A stretch of DNA of 7,004 nucleotides from positions 1 to 7,004 of the forward strand of contig USJB01000066.1 in the NCBI GenBank assembly GCA_900554905.1, given 5' to 3'. The position numbers and the translations under genes are program-made. The notes under the pieces were generated by a model, which worked only from the letters and a program-made list of their open reading frames with translations, was not told the origin of the DNA and searched no databases. The DNA comes from an uncultured Collinsella sp. (GTDB lineage: Bacteria > Actinomycetota > Coriobacteriia > Coriobacteriales > Coriobacteriaceae). Below, one piece after another: positions 1 through 6,265 of this stretch; positions within the stretch are counted from its first letter, which is position 1; every line of letters begins with the position of its first letter.

Positions 1-1
1 C

Positions 2-2371
2 CTGCCCGCCGATATGTACTGCTTTGCCTCGGGCGATGTTGCCTATCTTCTCGACACGCACCGCGCGCGCCGCGCCGATGCGATGTTTGCCCAGCATGCC
101 GCACCGTTTCTGTCGCGTCTGCTGCCTTGTCGCACGCCGGTCCATATCGCCGCCGAGCAGGTGGGCGAATTCTGCCGCATGGCACTGCCCGTGCTGCGCG
201 AATACACTGACCTCACCGCCCCCGCCGTGCTCGACACCGTGGCGCCCGAGCCGAGCTTTGCCATGGCAATCGGTGTCGACGACGGGCTCGTGACCTGCAA
301 GATTACGGTTTCCTACGGCGACTGGTCGGCAGATCTCTTTAGCCTGGGCGCTCCGGGCAGCCCCTTCGAAGAGCGGCGCCCGGGCGTGCCGCCGCGCGAC
401 GAGATAGCAGAGTTTCGCGTTATGGACACGGCGGCCCTGTATTTCGACTTTTACGAGAGCGGCCTGGCGTTTGAGGAGCGCGACGACGAGAGCCTGTTCC
501 ACTTGCTGACCGAGGGCCTGTCTGCCCTGTCCGAGCTGGGCGAGGTCATGCTCAGCGACCGCCTACGCCAGATCTCGGTGCGCCCTGCGCCCAAGCTTTC
601 GGTGCGCGCGACCGTCAAGAGCAACCTGCTCGATGTCGAACTGGGCGCGAGCGGTCTTTCGGCGGCAGATCTTGCCATCTACCTCGACTCCTACAAGCGC
701 CATCAAACGTTTGCGCGCCTTACGTCCGGCGACATCATTCGCCTGGACGAGGGAGCGCGCGCCGCGTTTGGTCTTGCCGAGGACCTGGGCGTCGATGCCG
801 TCGACCTGCTCGACGGCGTGTCGCTTCCCGCGTCGAGTACCCTGTTCGTCGACAGCATGCTTGCGCGCACGCCCGCGCTCGAAGCCGATCGCGATGCCGC
901 ATTCCGTCGTACCGTCGAACGCCTGGATACGCTCGGCAAGATGGACTTTACGGTGCCGGCATCGCTCAAGGCAACGATGCGCGGCTACCAGGTCGACGGC
1001 TACCAGTGGCTCGGTTCGCTCGAGCACCTGGGCCTTGGCGGCATCTTGGCCGACGATATGGGCCTGGGCAAAACGCTGCAGATGATCGCACATATCCTGG
1101 CGCGCGTGGAGGCGGGGGACACTAAGCCCACGCTCGTGGTGTGTCCTGCGTCGCTCGTGTATAACTGGACTGCCGAGCTGGAGCGTTTTGCCCCGTCGCT
1201 CGATGTGTGCGCCATTGTGGGCGCCAAGGCGCAGCGCCGCGTGCAGATCGCCGGCGTGGCCGAGCATAACGTGGTCGTGACGTCGTATGACCTTATGCGG
1301 CGCGATATCGACGAGTACGTCGAGCAGGACTTTGCCCGCGTGGTGCTCGATGAGGCCCAGTACATTAAAAACCCGCTCACGCAGGTAGCGCGCGCCGCCA
1401 AGCGCCTGCCGGCCGGTGTGCGCTTTGCCCTGACGGGCACGCCCATCGAAAACCGCCTATCCGAGCTCTGGAGCATCTTCGACTTTTTGATGCCGGGCTT
1501 ACTTGGCACGCGCGAGTCGTTTGCCAAGCGCTTCGAAAGCCCAGTCGAGCACGCCGAGGGCGACAGCGCCGCCCGCCTGCAGGCGCTCGTGTCGCCGTTT
1601 GTGCTGCGCCGCGTCAAGGAAGACGTGGTGGCAGACCTGCCCGAGAAGATCGAGGACACTGTCATGGCGCAGCTTGCCGGCGAGCAGCGCAAGCTTTACC
1701 TGGCAAACCAGGACCGCATCGCCCAGCAGGTGCAGCACCGCGAGGCATCCGAGTTTAAGAAAGACAAGCTCAAGGTGCTTGCCGAGCTCACCAAGTTGCG
1801 CCAGATCTGCTGCGACCCGCGTCTGCACTACGAGGATTACAAGGCGGGGAGCGCCAAACTCGATACGTGCATGGAGCTCGTGCACGGCGCACTCGACGGC
1901 GGACATCGCATCCTGTTGTTCAGCCAGTTTACGGGTATGCTCGATATTATCGGTAAGCGCCTGGCCAAGGAGGACATCGCCTTCCTTAAGCTCACGGGCG
2001 CTTCGTCTAAGGAGAGCCGCGCCAAGATGGTCGCGCAGTTCCAAGCGGGCGAGGTTCCGGTCTTTTTGATTTCGCTCAAGGCGGGCGGCGTGGGCCTTAA
2101 CCTGACGGCTGCCGACGTGGTCATCCACTACGACCCGTGGTGGAACGTGGCGGCGCAGGACCAAGCAACTGATCGTGCACACCGTATTGGTCAGCAACAT
2201 ACCGTGACCGTGTACAAGCTCATCGCCAAGGACACGATCGAGGAACGCATTATGCAGATGCAGGAGTCCAAACGCGACCTGGTCAACAGCGTGCTCGGCG
2301 GCGATGGCATCTCCTCGGCGCTGTTTACCCGCGAGGATGTTTTGGCACTGCTCGGCGGCGACGGGCGTTAA
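2..2371 (+). CDS. SNF2/RapA-family DEAD/DEAH-box ATPase (5'-truncated by window)
   Basis: C-terminal part of a bacterial SNF2-type ATPase, a DNA-translocating motor that uses ATP to remodel protein-nucleic-acid complexes. The frame is open to the window edge, so the ATG at 14 is probably internal; residues below are counted from it. Residues of about 100-300 resemble the bacterial SNF2-associated domain. The helicase core follows: MRGYQ (322-326), Walker A DDMGLGKT (347-354), motif Ia around 374-385, Walker B DEAQ (446-449), LTGTP (473-477), ILLFSQF (633-639), GGVGLNL (from 691) and DRAHRIGQ (720-727). All signature motifs are intact, so the motor should be active. Family members are often about 1,000-1,100 residues with an N-terminal SWIM zinc finger; that part would lie upstream. 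The gene ends in TAA with 149 bases before the next gene. The family call is secure; the cellular target cannot be told from sequence. Confidence 0.95.
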   Translation: MPADMYCFASGDVAYLLDTHRARRADAMFAQHAAPFLSRLLPCRTPVHIAAEQVGEFCRMALPVLREYTDLTAPAVLDTVAPEPSFAMAIGVDDGLVTCKITVSYGDWSADLFSLGAPGSPFEERRPGVPPRDEIAEFRVMDTAALYFDFYESGLAFEERDDESLFHLLTEGLSALSELGEVMLSDRLRQISVRPAPKLSVRATVKSNLLDVELGASGLSAADLAIYLDSYKRHQTFARLTSGDIIRLDEGARAAFGLAEDLGVDAVDLLDGVSLPASSTLFVDSMLARTPALEADRDAAFRRTVERLDTLGKMDFTVPASLKATMRGYQVDGYQWLGSLEHLGLGGILADDMGLGKTLQMIAHILARVEAGDTKPTLVVCPASLVYNWTAELERFAPSLDVCAIVGAKAQRRVQIAGVAEHNVVVTSYDLMRRDIDEYVEQDFARVVLDEAQYIKNPLTQVARAAKRLPAGVRFALTGTPIENRLSELWSIFDFLMPGLLGTRESFAKRFESPVEHAEGDSAARLQALVSPFVLRRVKEDVVADLPEKIEDTVMAQLAGEQRKLYLANQDRIAQQVQHREASEFKKDKLKVLAELTKLRQICCDPRLHYEDYKAGSAKLDTCMELVHGALDGGHRILLFSQFTGMLDIIGKRLAKEDIAFLKLTGASSKESRAKMVAQFQAGEVPVFLISLKAGGVGLNLTAADVVIHYDPWWNVAAQDQATDRAHRIGQQHTVTVYKLIAKDTIEERIMQMQESKRDLVNSVLGGDGISSALFTREDVLALLGGDGR

Positions 2372-2382
2372 CCCGCTCGGGT
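2371..2382 (+). other. Short GC palindrome at the stop of the SNF2 gene
   Basis: ACCCGCTCGGGT begins on the last base of the stop codon. It can fold as a 4-bp stem with a GCTC loop. No T-tract follows, so it is not a standard intrinsic terminator. A near copy, CCCCGCTCGGGG, lies just after the stop of the next gene. The rest of the gap to 2520 holds no gene I can support and no clear promoter: CATAAG at 2476-2481 is a weak -10 candidate without a convincing -35. Confidence 0.35.
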
Positions 2383-2507
2383 GAGGCCGCCAGGGCGGAT
2401 AGCCCGCGCTGTCCCATCGTCCCCGCTCGTTATGTGTTCATTTGCCATGCCGTGGATGGTTCGCTTGCCTTTGGGCATAAGAACCTCAAGAACATCGGCA
2501 CATCAGC

Positions 2508-2514
2508 AAAGGAG
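2508..2514 (+). promoter_or_regulatory. Ribosome binding site of the superoxide reductase gene
   Basis: AAAGGAG, six bases before the ATG at 2521, is a near-ideal Shine-Dalgarno sequence. It decides the start: the same frame is open back to an ATG at 2434, but that codon has no such site and the extra 29 residues do not match the family. Confidence 0.85.
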
Positions 2515-2520
2515 AACATC

Positions 2521-2883
2521 ATGGCGAAATTCTTTAAGGACCCCGACGGTAAGCTCATTGCCGCCCTTGGCGACGACGTTGCGACCCCTGCCGGTTGCAC
2601 GGAACTGACCGCAAACACTGAGGACGCAGCGCACGAGAAGCACGTGCCTGTTGTCGAGACCGAGCGTGACGGTCACGTGATTCGCGCACGCGTTGGCTCG
2701 GTCGAGCACCCCAGCCTGCCCGGGCACTACATTGAGTGGATCGCCCTTGAGGCCGAGGGCCGCTTAGAGGTCCATTACCTTGAGCCCGGCATGAAACCCG
2801 CGACGTTTTTCGCGGGCGGCTCCAAGACCGGTACCGTCTATGCCTACTGCAACCTGCACGGGCTGTGGTCCGCGACATTCTAG
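2521..2883 (+). CDS. Superoxide reductase, desulfoferrodoxin family, without centre I
   Basis: A 120-residue cytoplasmic non-haem iron protein that reduces superoxide to hydrogen peroxide without making oxygen, typical of anaerobes. The catalytic centre (His4-Cys iron) is complete: H41 in EKHVP, H63 in VEHP, H69 in HYIEW, and C110 and H113 in YCNLHG. The residues E39 and K40, matching the Glu-Lys pair used in catalysis, are present. The first 35 residues resemble the short desulforedoxin domain of two-iron desulfoferrodoxins, but the four iron-binding cysteines are absent; only C26 is found there, and it does not align with a ligand position. The protein should therefore bind one iron, as in neelaredoxin or the Treponema-type enzymes. 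It appears to be a single gene: 149 bases separate it from the gene before, and a terminator-like hairpin follows. The electron donor, often rubredoxin, is not in this window. Names in use are dfx and sor; I assign no symbol because the class is mixed. Confidence 0.93.
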   Translation: MAKFFKDPDGKLIAALGDDVATPAGCTELTANTEDAAHEKHVPVVETERDGHVIRARVGSVEHPSLPGHYIEWIALEAEGRLEVHYLEPGMKPATFFAGGSKTGTVYAYCNLHGLWSATF

Positions 2884-2891
2884 GAGCGCGC

Positions 2892-2903
2892 CCCCGCTCG
2901 GGG
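2892..2903 (+). other. Short GC palindrome after the superoxide reductase gene
   Basis: CCCCGCTCGGGG, eight bases after the stop, folds as a 4-bp G/C stem with a GCTC loop. The core CCCGCTCGGG is identical to that in the palindrome at the stop of the upstream gene. It is followed by TATCATA (2904-2910), which could be a -10 element but has no recognisable -35, or simply an AT-rich stretch. Confidence 0.35.
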
Positions 2904-2929
2904 TATCATAGCTAGCATATGCACATGCG

Positions 2930-2961
2930 AGCGCCGACTGCATCATGCGGCCGGCGCTTTT
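2930..2961 (+). terminator. Probable intrinsic terminator of the superoxide reductase gene
   Basis: AGCGCCG (2930-2936) pairs with CGGCGCT (2952-2958) in a 7-bp GC-rich stem. After an A/C mismatch, five more pairs, including one G/T, can form inward to a TCA loop. Four T residues (2958-2961) follow and then the run breaks. The stem is strong and the T-tract short, so termination may be partial. If transcription of the next gene starts upstream, the hairpin would instead sit in its leader. Confidence 0.5.
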
Positions 2962-2985
2962 ACTACGATTTCGATGGTTTACGAC

Positions 2986-2993
2986 GGAAAGGG
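2986..2993 (+). promoter_or_regulatory. Ribosome binding site of the NadE-like gene
   Basis: GGAAAGGG, seven bases before the ATG at 3001, is a fair Shine-Dalgarno sequence. It supports this ATG, which also begins the expected nitrilase-like first strand MKLALAQID. Confidence 0.65.
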
Positions 2994-3000
2994 CTGAGCC

Positions 3001-4986
3001 ATGAAGCTCGCACTTGCACAGATCGATATGCGCCTGGGTGATATTGAGGGTATCTGCGGTCGCATCGAGGACCAGGCGCGCCTGGCCCACGAGCGCGGTG
3101 CGCGCGTCCTGTGCGTGCCGGCTCCGCTCTTTATGGGAGCCCTGCCCGGCGGCCTGGTGGGCACTGCCGACTTTGAGCACGACATGCTGACGGGCCTGAC
3201 CGGCGTCGCCGAGCGCATCCAAGAGCTCGATACGATCTGCATCGTGCCCGCGGCGGTTTCGTTTGAGGGCCAGCCCCTGCTCGACTACATGATGCTCAAG
3301 GATGGCCATGTGGTGCCGGCCCGTTCGAGCATTGCCCTGCAGCGTGGCGAGAACAACGACGCGCGTTGGGCGCCGCCGGTGTTCGACGTGGACGGCGTGC
3401 GCATCGCCGTGATTTTTGACTTGGACCGCGAACTCGAGATGTTGCCGACCGGTGTTGACCTCATTGCGTATTTCCAATTCAACGCGTTTGACATGACCGA
3501 CCGCGAGACTGCCGCCATTGCTGCCGTTCGCAGCGGCGCCTACCGCAAGATCGCATCCAAGCGCAGCGTGTGGTTTGCCTGCATGGCGCCGGTCGGTGCC
3601 TATGACGAGTCGGTGTATACCGGCGGTTCGTTTGTGCTCGACGACTGCGGTCGCGTGGTGGCCCAGGCGCCGTGCTTTGAGGAGAGCCTGCTGGTTCAGG
3701 AGATTCAGCGCGGCGTGATGCTCGATGCCCTGGAGGATCACGAACTGCCCGAGTTCCGTTCCGAGGAGTGGCTGTGGCAGGCGCTGGTGCTCGCCGTGCG
3801 CGACAACGCCCGAGCCCACGGTGCGTCGCGTGCTGTGGTGACACTCGAGGGTGACTTGCCGTCGTCCCTGCTGGCGGCGCTGGCCGTCGACGCTCTGGGC
3901 CCGCGCAATGTGATTGGCCTGGTGCTGGGGCGCAACCGTATCTTTACGCCGGCGCAGGAAGAAGCCGAGGCTGCCCGCTGTGCCGCCGTCCGCGCCATCG
4001 CCGAGCGTCTGCACATTCGCACCGTCGAGCGCGATGCGCCGGATGCGGCGCGCGTGCTCGACCGCGACGTTTCTGCGGGCGATGCCGAGCGCCTGCGCTC
4101 GCGCACGCTGGGCCTGATGCTGGAGGATACGGCGCTCGAGCTGGGTGCGATGGCGTTGAGCCCGCTGTCCAAAACTGAATACGCGCTGGCGGCGCCCGCG
4201 CTTTGCGGTGGCTACCAGGGCGATTATGCGCCCTTTGGTGATGTGTATCTGTCGACCCTCGAGTTTGTGGCGCGCGTGCGCAACCGCACGTCTGCCGTGG
4301 TGCCGCAGGAGCTCGTGACGCTCAACGCGGTGGAAGATTGTATGGAGCGCGTGCTGGCGCAAGCGCTCTCGACGCTCGACGGTCCGGTCGATATGCTCGA
4401 CCGCGCGGCACAGCTGCTCGGCGGGCTTGAGCCGGGCGAGGTCGATGGCACGCTCGAGGCGCACGTGGACCGCAATCGATCTTTCGACGACATCCCGATG
4501 GCCGCTGGCAAGCCTGAGGCTTGCTCGCTGCTGCTGATGCTCGTTCGACAGGGTGAGGCTGCCCGCCGCATGCTACCGATGGCGCCGATCGTCTCGGCCC
4601 GTTCGTTTGCCGAGCGTGCCTGGCCGTATATGCTCGCGTGGTCCGACCTGGGGCTTAACGGCAAGGAGCGTATGACGGTCGATTCGCTGGCGCGCGCCGA
4701 GGTGCGCCGTTTTGCTGACGAGGATACGAGCGAGCGCGTGCGAAACGAGATGATGGGCGTGCTGGGCGAGCTACTGGGTATTTCGCCCGAGCAGATGGAG
4801 GAGCTGCGCTCTGAGGACGGCCAGCGCCGCCTGCACGAGGGCATGAAGAAGTTTGAGGGCGAGGTCCAGGACGCCATCGATAAGATGATGGGCGGTCAGG
4901 GCGGTCCGCAGGGTGGGCCCCAGGGTGGTCCGATGCCGCATCCGCCGGTGGATCCGAGGCAGTTCCCCTTTTTCTCGCAGAACTAA
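3001..4986 (+). CDS. NadE-like protein with degenerate glutaminase and synthetase sites (likely pseudoenzyme)
   Basis: A 661-residue protein with the layout of glutamine-dependent NAD+ synthase: an N-terminal nitrilase-type domain (about 1-240) and a synthetase domain (about 255-545). Homology is clear in MKLALAQID, the stretch 208-232 with GGSFVLDD and FEESLLV, the helix after the P-loop (LAALAVDALG, 291-300) and APFGDVY (410-416). The residues that do the chemistry are missing. In the nitrilase triad, Glu is A41 (VPAPLF where FPE is expected), Lys aligns with S109 (no Lys occurs at 101-182), and Cys aligns with D140. In the ATP-pyrophosphatase loop, SGGIDS has become EGDLPS (283-288), losing the Ser, a Gly and the Asp. 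The GTGNKSE segment is SPLSKTE (387-393). About 115 residues beyond the fold form charged helices and a Gly/Pro/Gln tail. Automated annotation would probably call it NAD+ synthase; I infer it makes no NAD+. Its true role is unknown. The reading frame is intact and its base composition matches its neighbours, so decay to a pseudogene is unlikely. Confidence 0.82.
   Translation: MKLALAQIDMRLGDIEGICGRIEDQARLAHERGARVLCVPAPLFMGALPGGLVGTADFEHDMLTGLTGVAERIQELDTICIVPAAVSFEGQPLLDYMMLKDGHVVPARSSIALQRGENNDARWAPPVFDVDGVRIAVIFDLDRELEMLPTGVDLIAYFQFNAFDMTDRETAAIAAVRSGAYRKIASKRSVWFACMAPVGAYDESVYTGGSFVLDDCGRVVAQAPCFEESLLVQEIQRGVMLDALEDHELPEFRSEEWLWQALVLAVRDNARAHGASRAVVTLEGDLPSSLLAALAVDALGPRNVIGLVLGRNRIFTPAQEEAEAARCAAVRAIAERLHIRTVERDAPDAARVLDRDVSAGDAERLRSRTLGLMLEDTALELGAMALSPLSKTEYALAAPALCGGYQGDYAPFGDVYLSTLEFVARVRNRTSAVVPQELVTLNAVEDCMERVLAQALSTLDGPVDMLDRAAQLLGGLEPGEVDGTLEAHVDRNRSFDDIPMAAGKPEACSLLLMLVRQGEAARRMLPMAPIVSARSFAERAWPYMLAWSDLGLNGKERMTVDSLARAEVRRFADEDTSERVRNEMMGVLGELLGISPEQMEELRSEDGQRRLHEGMKKFEGEVQDAIDKMMGGQGGPQGGPQGGPMPHPPVDPRQFPFFSQN
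4891..4932 (+). repeat. In-frame tandem repeat coding GGQ-GGPQ-GGPQ-GGP
   Basis: Four in-frame units with the pattern GGx GGx (CCx) CAG, two of them full 12-base units (4900-4911 and 4912-4923), encode residues 631-644 of the NadE-like protein. Third codon positions vary between units, so the repeat is not fresh slippage. The encoded tail is flexible and low in complexity, and is followed by MPHPPVDPRQFPFFSQN to the end. Confidence 0.75.
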
Positions 4987-5048
4987 CTATGGGATAGGAT
5001 TCGCTCCCAGCCCCGATACTTCAACTAAGCATTTCGGCCCCGTTGTGT

Positions 5049-5054
5049 TATTCT
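5049..5054 (+). promoter_or_regulatory. Possible -10 element of the ruvCAB promoter
   Basis: TATTCT matches four of six bases of TATAAT and directly abuts the SOS box. No good -35 is seen at 17 bases upstream (TAAGCA, 5026-5031). The assignment rests mainly on its position next to the LexA site, which would let a bound repressor cover the transcription start. Confidence 0.4.
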
Positions 5055-5068
5055 AGAACAGACGTTCG
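5055..5068 (+). promoter_or_regulatory. LexA (DinR-type) SOS box upstream of ruvC
   Basis: AGAACAGACGTTCG contains the perfect half-sites GAAC and GTTC four bases apart, and the spacer AGAC fits the RNRY of the Gram-positive consensus CGAAC-RNRY-GTTCG. Only the first flanking base departs (A instead of C). The box lies 56 bases before the ruvC start, beside a -10-like hexamer. The ruv genes are known LexA targets in several bacteria, including Bacillus subtilis and mycobacteria, so motif, position and gene agree. I infer repression in the resting state and induction by DNA damage. Confidence 0.85.
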
Positions 5069-5110
5069 TGAATAGTGCGCGGGGCCTTGCCTTGCGCCGT
5101 ACTTGTGGCG

Positions 5111-5118
5111 AGGGGAGG
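5111..5118 (+). promoter_or_regulatory. Ribosome binding site fixing the ruvC TTG start
   Basis: AGGGGAGG, five bases before the TTG at 5124, is a strong Shine-Dalgarno sequence. It rules out the in-frame TTG at 5103, from which this site would lie inside the coding region and add seven residues (MWRGEAG) before the conserved RuvC N-terminus. Confidence 0.8.
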
Positions 5119-5123
5119 CTGGC

Positions 5124-5645
5124 TTGGTTATCTTGGGTATCGACCCCGGTTTGGCCCATACGGGTTGGGGGATTATCGAGGAGCGGCGCGGCGAGGTTCG
5201 CTGCCGTGCCTACGGCTGCATCGAGACCAGTGCCGGAAGTCCGCTCGCGGTGCGCCTGTCGCATATCGCCCGCGACCTCAAGGGTGTCGTGGAGCGTTAT
5301 CGACCCGATACCGCTGCTATCGAGAGCATTTACTTTGGTGCTAACGTTCGCTCGGCAATTCCTACGGCGCATGCCCGCGGGGCTGCACTCGTGGCGCTGT
5401 CGGAATGCGCGCTCGAGATTGGCGAGTACACGCCTATGCAGATTAAGCAGGCTGTTGTGGGCACCGGCGCCGCGGACAAGCGGCAGGTCGCCTACATGGT
5501 ACGCACTCTAACACAGCTCGACCACGACCCGCATCCCGACCATGCCGCCGATGCCCTGGCTTGCGCCATCTGCCACGTAAACCTCAGCCGCACCCGCGCC
5601 CTTACCGGTGGCGAGTTCTATCAACAGAGAGGAACCGGATACTGA
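5124..5645 (+). CDS. ruvC: Holliday junction resolvase RuvC
   Basis: Endonuclease that cuts Holliday junctions with paired nicks in the last step of homologous recombination and repair, acting on junctions held by RuvAB. From the TTG start the product is 173 residues, normal for the family, and begins MVILGIDPGLAHTGWG, the typical RuvC N-terminus. The four metal-binding positions are present: D7, E67 (AIESIYFGAN), H140 and D143 (DHAADALA). His at the third position is the form known from Thermus RuvC, whereas E. coli has Asp. The stretch QIKQAVVGTGAADKRQV (106-122) matches the conserved region before the last two ligands. The gene opens an operon preceded by an SOS box. Its TGA overlaps the ruvA ATG by one base. 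The TTG start may lower translation, which would suit a nuclease. Identity is certain. Confidence 0.97.
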   Translation: MVILGIDPGLAHTGWGIIEERRGEVRCRAYGCIETSAGSPLAVRLSHIARDLKGVVERYRPDTAAIESIYFGANVRSAIPTAHARGAALVALSECALEIGEYTPMQIKQAVVGTGAADKRQVAYMVRTLTQLDHDPHPDHAADALACAICHVNLSRTRALTGGEFYQQRGTGY

Positions 5646-6265
5646 TGATCTCCCAGCTCCACGGAACGCTTGTCGAGGCCACGATGAGCTCGGCCGTTGT
5701 CGATGTATCGGGCGTGGGCTTTGAGCTCGGCATCTCGGGCAGCACTGCGGCCACGTTGCCGACGCCCGGTGGCGAGGTCCGCCTCTACACGCGTATGCAG
5801 GTGCGCGAGGACGCCATGACGCTCTTTGGCTTTGCCTCCAAGGACGAGCGCACGATGTTCGATCGGCTCGTGTCCGTCTCGGGCGTCGGTCCGCGCCTGG
5901 CGCTTGCCGTGCTCTCTACCTATACCGTGGGACAGCTGTATTCCCTGGTAATGGCCGAGGATGACAAGGGCATGGCCAAGGTTCCCGGTGTGGGCAAAAA
6001 GACCGCGCAGCGGCTGATCCTGGAGCTCAAGAGCACCTTTGCCAAGGATAAGGGCTTTGTGCCGGTCGACGTGATTCCCGGACAGGTTGCGATGCCCGTG
6101 CCCGCTGCCGCTCCCTCGGCGATCGATGATGCCCGCGCGGCACTCCTTTCCATGGGCTTTAGCCCGCAGGAGACCGATGTTGCCCTGAGCGGGTATGATG
6201 GGCAGGATATGCGTGTCGAGGATCTGCTCGGCGCGGCGCTTAAGCGACTCGGAATGGATGCGTGA
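5645..6265 (+). CDS. ruvA: Holliday junction DNA helicase subunit RuvA
   Basis: Tetrameric junction-binding protein that holds the four-way junction in a square-planar form and loads the RuvB motor. The 206-residue product has the standard three domains: an OB fold at about 1-62 ([12 protein letters not shown], then [11 protein letters not shown]), a helix-hairpin-helix domain with VSGVGPRLA (78-86) and VPGVGKKTA (113-121), and a C-terminal RuvB-binding domain at about 158-206 ([11 protein letters not shown]), joined by an Ala/Pro-rich linker at 146-157. The ATG overlaps the ruvC stop (TGATG), and AGAGAGG at 5626-5632 is a rather distant ribosome site. An in-frame ATG at 5561 would add 28 residues inside ruvC and is rejected. 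The stop overlaps the ruvB start in the same way, pointing to translational coupling. Identity is certain. Confidence 0.97.
   Translation: MISQLHGTLVEATMSSAVVDVSGVGFELGISGSTAATLPTPGGEVRLYTRMQVREDAMTLFGFASKDERTMFDRLVSVSGVGPRLALAVLSTYTVGQLYSLVMAEDDKGMAKVPGVGKKTAQRLILELKSTFAKDKGFVPVDVIPGQVAMPVPAAAPSAIDDARAALLSMGFSPQETDVALSGYDGQDMRVEDLLGAALKRLGMDA

Noticed and set aside
563..2200. Several 230-residue open frames on the minus strand opposite the SNF2 gene
   Set aside because: Low-complexity Arg/Ser/Ala-rich translations without domains, lying fully inside a gene with all its helicase motifs in frame; they are GC-driven shadows.
2434..2520. Upstream ATG extending the superoxide reductase by 29 residues
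   Set aside because: No ribosome site at 2434, whereas AAAGGAG stands six bases before the ATG at 2521; the extra residues match nothing in the family.
2381..2608. 75-residue open frame between the SNF2 and superoxide reductase genes
   Set aside because: It runs into the superoxide reductase gene in another frame, lacks a ribosome site and has Arg/Pro-rich composition typical of a chance frame.
2764..4464. 566-residue open frame on the minus strand opposite the NadE-like gene and the end of the superoxide reductase gene
   Set aside because: Its product is extremely rich in Arg, His and Ala with no recognisable domain, as expected from the antisense of GC-rich coding DNA. The + strand frames there are clearly homologous to known families.
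4990..5009. TGGGA/TCCCA hairpin after the NadE-like gene as a terminator
   Set aside because: Only 5 bp with a 10-base loop and no T-tract; too weak to call.
5103..5123. Earlier TTG start for RuvC
   Set aside because: It would place the strong AGGGGAGG ribosome site inside the gene and add residues not seen before the conserved VILGIDPG start.
5025..5372. 115-residue minus-strand open frame across the ruvC promoter
   Set aside because: It lies antisense to the SOS box, promoter and the start of ruvC, with no ribosome site or known domain.
5561..5644. Earlier ATG giving RuvA 28 more residues
   Set aside because: The extra residues overlap the ruvC end in another frame and are basic/Pro-rich; MISQLHGT at 5645 matches the usual RuvA N-terminus and forms a TGATG junction.
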